DNA from: Aquatica leii
Taxonomy: Eukaryota > Arthropoda > Insecta > Coleoptera > Lampyridae
DNA: 64,000 bases
Direction: 5' to 3'
NCBI GenBank assembly: GCA_035610365.1
Contig: CM069432.1
Location: 179,785,027-179,849,026, forward strand
In this document: piece after piece, positions 60,926-64,000 of the stretch
Position numbering within the stretch: position 1 is the first letter of the stretch
Layout of the letters: every line of letters begins with the position of its first letter
Translations under genes and position numbers: made by a program
Notes under the pieces: model-generated
What the model was told of the DNA's origin: nothing
The model's database searches: none
Seen by the model: the letters and a program-made list of their open reading frames with translations, nothing else

Positions 60926-63099
60926 CAACCTTGACATAAATAAAAAATATAAAAAACAATATATGGGTACTAGAAACATCAAAGAACAATTTATTAAAAA
61001 CGTTAAACTCTAAGTTAACAAGACAAATAACAAGCATTATCAGAAACTAAAACAATACAAAATCAACAACTAGAGAACAGTTGTTTATGTATCGGTTCAA
61101 TATGCAGTCCAAACCCGAAAATAAAAAAGAGATAATTACATTTATAACAATGGAAAAAATCACAAATGCTTTGAAAAACAATGTATACAATATATAAGAT
61201 GACATATCATTACTATAGCTCATCAGTTTATGCGTATGATTCATGATGTTTCCTATATTTGGCAATCTTACATTTAAAGACAGAAGAAGCAACTGATTAT
61301 AAATAACATAAATTTATGATACTTGCACCATTAAAATTCTATGCTATTTAGTTGAGATAGTAGACTTAAGATAGTTTACTAATTGACAAGGTTGTGTGTA
61401 ACGCCATCTTATAGAGATTATTGCTACATATAAATTATTTAGCATGTAAACGACTACAACAGCGATAGTCAGTAGATTTACAACCACTAACTTCAAAAAC
61501 ACAATATAAAACCCTTAACTGTGCTATTTAAATATTAATAACGCACAATAGGTTACTAAACATTGACAAATAGTTACGTTGTTTAAATAAATAAACAGAA
61601 TCCTTGAATTGCAAAAAAAACAATTTGAAATAAAGTTGCTTTGGTGAATAAATTAAAAGCCAACCAAAGATAAGTTATTGGCAATTTGGCTCATTTTGCA
61701 CTATTGAGATAGTTGTAAGACCAATTAATTCTGAACCCGATGTGATCTTCCGATCTAGTGGAATCTACTGCAATCATTGTTTATAGAAATTTGGAATTTA
61801 ATACATACAAACATGTTCCAATCGGTTTTTATAATTAATGATATAATACCTGTCCCTAATGGTTCTTCCAGTCTGTCGCATTCTGCATGTTTTTTCTTTG
61901 GGAATATGATCTATTTCAGCAGCATTTTCAGTTTTGGGAAAAGCCACACAGTGCGATTTTAGGAAGCGGTTATGTCACTTTTCTACCTATCATGCTTTAA
62001 TTAATATATTTTTGTTTATTCTTTCAATACCTGATCTGAGAGTGATCACAAAATTCTTGTTTTAGTTCATTATTTATAGTTATTAATCCTGCAGAGAACT
62101 GTAATTGTTGTCAAGGTTATTAGTTTGTATAACGTTATGAAATTTCATGAACTCCCTTTAATTACTAGTAGTACAAAGTCATTGGCTTTATTTTCATTTG
62201 TATACTTATTTATATATAGCTTTTCAGTACGTTTCATGTTATTTTTAGATAGGTAACTATTTAAAGCAAAATCAATTACTATTTAAACACGGTTTTTAAA
62301 TTAAGTCTTTTTTGTTTAATTTTTTTTTTCTTTGCAAATCAAATATTGCGTGTTTTTGTCTAATTTTGTTGCTACACGTTTTTATTCTGTTTCCGTGTAC
62401 ATAGTGTATTTATTTTGTTTGGTTTATAACTTAATGAACTACTTTTCTTAAAATTCACTTAGTTTACTTCGATTACAATTACAATGTCGTATACTGGTCT
62501 TATTGCTTAATTATTATATTCTTTGGTTTTGTTAATTTAATTTTTTATTAATACTATCTCATTTTATTGTATTCTCAATGATTACTGCTTTGTTTTTTAT
62601 CTCACTTAACACAATTCTCCTGCTAGTGTCCGTTTTCTTAATATTTTGTTCTAGTTTTATGATTTTTAACAGTTTAAAGTAAACTGCAATGTACATTTTT
62701 ACAAAATCATACAATGTTTAAGAAACATTTCAAATTTCACAAACTTAATACCGATAAATCAATAAGAATTGTGTATAAGCGATGATGGTCATTTTTACAA
62801 TCCACTTTATCTTAAACGGTAAGATATAAAAAGTTGATTTTACTACAAAAACAATAGAGTACAAATTTTCTAATTCATGTACAATAAAAATCAAAGTTTA
62901 CCTTTCATTTTAGACGAGTTTGCACTTTCGATTATTAGAAGTGTGAAGCTAGCGTACTCAAACAAGTTGTGTTCCAAAAATTGTGGTTGTTACGGATAAA
63001 TTAACTTCGCCTATACAAGTACAAAATTAGCTTCAGTTGCTTATTTTGAGTTCTTATTTGTTTTAATTATAATATGTTTCTTCGATAAGAAGGGGCACC
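60926..63099. other. AT-rich stretch, nothing recognised
   Basis: Frames at 61047-61292 and 61777-61962 are not convincing. No ABCG signature-motif exon was recognised. Confidence 0.5.
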
Positions 63100-63103
63100 A
63101 TAA

Positions 63104-63583
63104 CGAAACGTTCGAGAAGTTATTTGCAAATGCAAGAGCCTTCTAGAAGCTGTTATCCATCTTCTAGAAGATATACCGAAAAATAGGGAACACTCGAGAA
63201 GGATTTCCTTATGTGTATATATACCGACGAAACAAATCGTAGGTCAGTTATTGCAGTAATGCGAATATAGCAGTGTTAAGAAGATTATGCAAGTTCAAAT
63301 AAATAAGTCGTTAGCACGCGTGTGAGATAAACCTACAGTGAATAACGGAGTACGTGACTTTAATATAAACTGTTTAGATAAATAGAAGTTATCCGCGGAC
63401 TTTATCTTTGTGTAAGTGATAGTGTTATACAACGGTTATACATAAATTAGTGTAAGTGTTTTCATTAAATATTATTAGATTTTAACTAGTTCGGTTAATT
63501 TAAAAGTGTACATATTTCTAGTATAAGTAAAACATCGTTTTAGTCGTTAAATAAATTAGTTTTTAATAATAAAATTCGCAACA
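63104..63583 (+). mobile_element. Solo LTR 3 (heat-shock-motif family), 480 bp
   Basis: Starts CGAAACGTTCGAGAAGTTAT and ends ATTCGCAACA, flanked by ATAA (63100-63103 and 63584-63587). TTCnnGAA units lie at 63111-63118, 63141-63148 and 63162-63169. TATATATA is at 63216-63223, TCAGTT at 63244-63249 and GTAAGT at 63452-63457. It is highly similar to copy 2 over its whole length. The first base is C where the other copies have T. Confidence 0.9.
63111..63249 (+). promoter_or_regulatory. Heat-shock-like promoter of solo LTR 3
   Basis: Three TTCnnGAA units, a TATA box at 63216 and an initiator whose A is 30 nt downstream: the same arrangement and spacing as in solo LTR 2. Confidence 0.6.
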
Positions 63584-63587
63584 ATAA

Positions 63588-64000
63588 TATAGGTTGGTAC
63601 TTCTGTTAGAAATAAAAATGAAAATATTGATAAATAAAACTTACACACGCATAAAATTTTTATATAACAATAACATAACACAATAATTCAATAATATATA
63701 ATCGTTAGAAAAACAATGTCACAAGTGTATCGGTACCAAATGTCTCAAGCCAAAACAAGCACTTAGACCAAACAATAACAAGGAAATCGTTAAAATTTCG
63801 TACACTCGGCCATTCTGCTGATGGTATGTCCTTATATTATTGATGTTTGATGCTTTGCTCACCTAGAAAATTAAACATCAGATCGAGAACGAACAGGCAG
63901 TATCGGCCACAAATGTTCTTACAATAAACAACTGTTTATTTAAATACTTTGATCTTTATGTAAACCACTAAGCAGGCCACCCACAAAACATTTCTCGAAC
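63588..64000. other. Window end, unrecognised sequence
   Basis: Somewhat GC-richer from 63720 on. It includes CCCACAAAACATTTCTCGAA near 63980, whose first ten bases match the termini of the 43981-45735 element, but no partner is visible. Confidence 0.35.

Noticed and set aside
1..64000. CRISPR array, bacterial operon or phage-type system
   Set aside because: Spliced genes, TE content and base composition are eukaryotic; no regularly spaced short repeats were seen.
58341..64000. Next ABCG exon (LSGGQ and Walker B)
   Set aside because: Looked for GG-Q and DEPT-type codon runs in all + frames and found none; the exon probably lies beyond the window.

Overview
This is AT-rich, gene-poor nuclear DNA from an arthropod, most likely an insect. 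The evidence is the spliced ABCG-type transporter gene, very long introns, and a dense mix of insect-type transposons: Tc1/mariner, hAT, pogo-like, piggyBac-like, Gypsy, and I/Jockey-like and RTE-like non-LTR elements. I cannot name the species. There is no operon structure, CRISPR array, rRNA, or tRNA I would defend.

Host gene. Two exons of one ABCG (ABCG1/ABCG4-like) half-transporter lie on the + strand at 42403-42520 (Walker A) and 57067-57256 (Q-loop). They are separated by a 14,546-bp intron. The N-terminal exons and those for the signature motif, Walker B and membrane domain are not visible here.

Layout. 1-540: repeat with a GC-rich hairpin, also at 27.8-28.0 kb and 58.1-58.3 kb, with a fragment at 39.7 kb. 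865-6851: mariner-like element with ~480-bp terminal inverted repeats (TIRs), broken by a decayed non-LTR retrotransposon. 6.9-12.6 kb: mostly featureless. 12.57-15.26 kb: an LTR fragment carrying a TA-flanked mariner element, which itself holds a MITE. 15.8-17.3 kb: foldback repeats. 18111-22402: a complete hAT element with perfect 8-bp target duplications and a transposase with only two visible lesions. 23.9-25.2 and 35.1-36.4 kb: two nearly identical 1.3-kb elements. 31.8-33.5 kb: RTE fragment, solo LTR, pogo-like MITE. 37.0-37.5 kb: second solo LTR. 42.4-57.3 kb: the two ABCG exons and the intron between them, which holds several MITEs, a 1.75-kb TIR element and a deleted Gypsy element. 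57.3-64 kb: intron or flank with a Tc1 remnant and a third solo LTR.

Most notable. Three solo LTRs of one family (32358-32755, 37009-37484, 63104-63583) each have a 4-bp target duplication, heat-shock-element-like TTCnnGAA motifs, a TATA box about 30 bp before a TCAGTT initiator, and a conserved GTAAGT splice donor about 200 bp downstream. Two lie upstream of, and in the same orientation as, the ABCG Walker A exon, which has an in-frame ATG near its 5' end. This suggests heat-inducible promoter-plus-first-exon cassettes that could drive the transporter gene; the last step is inference.
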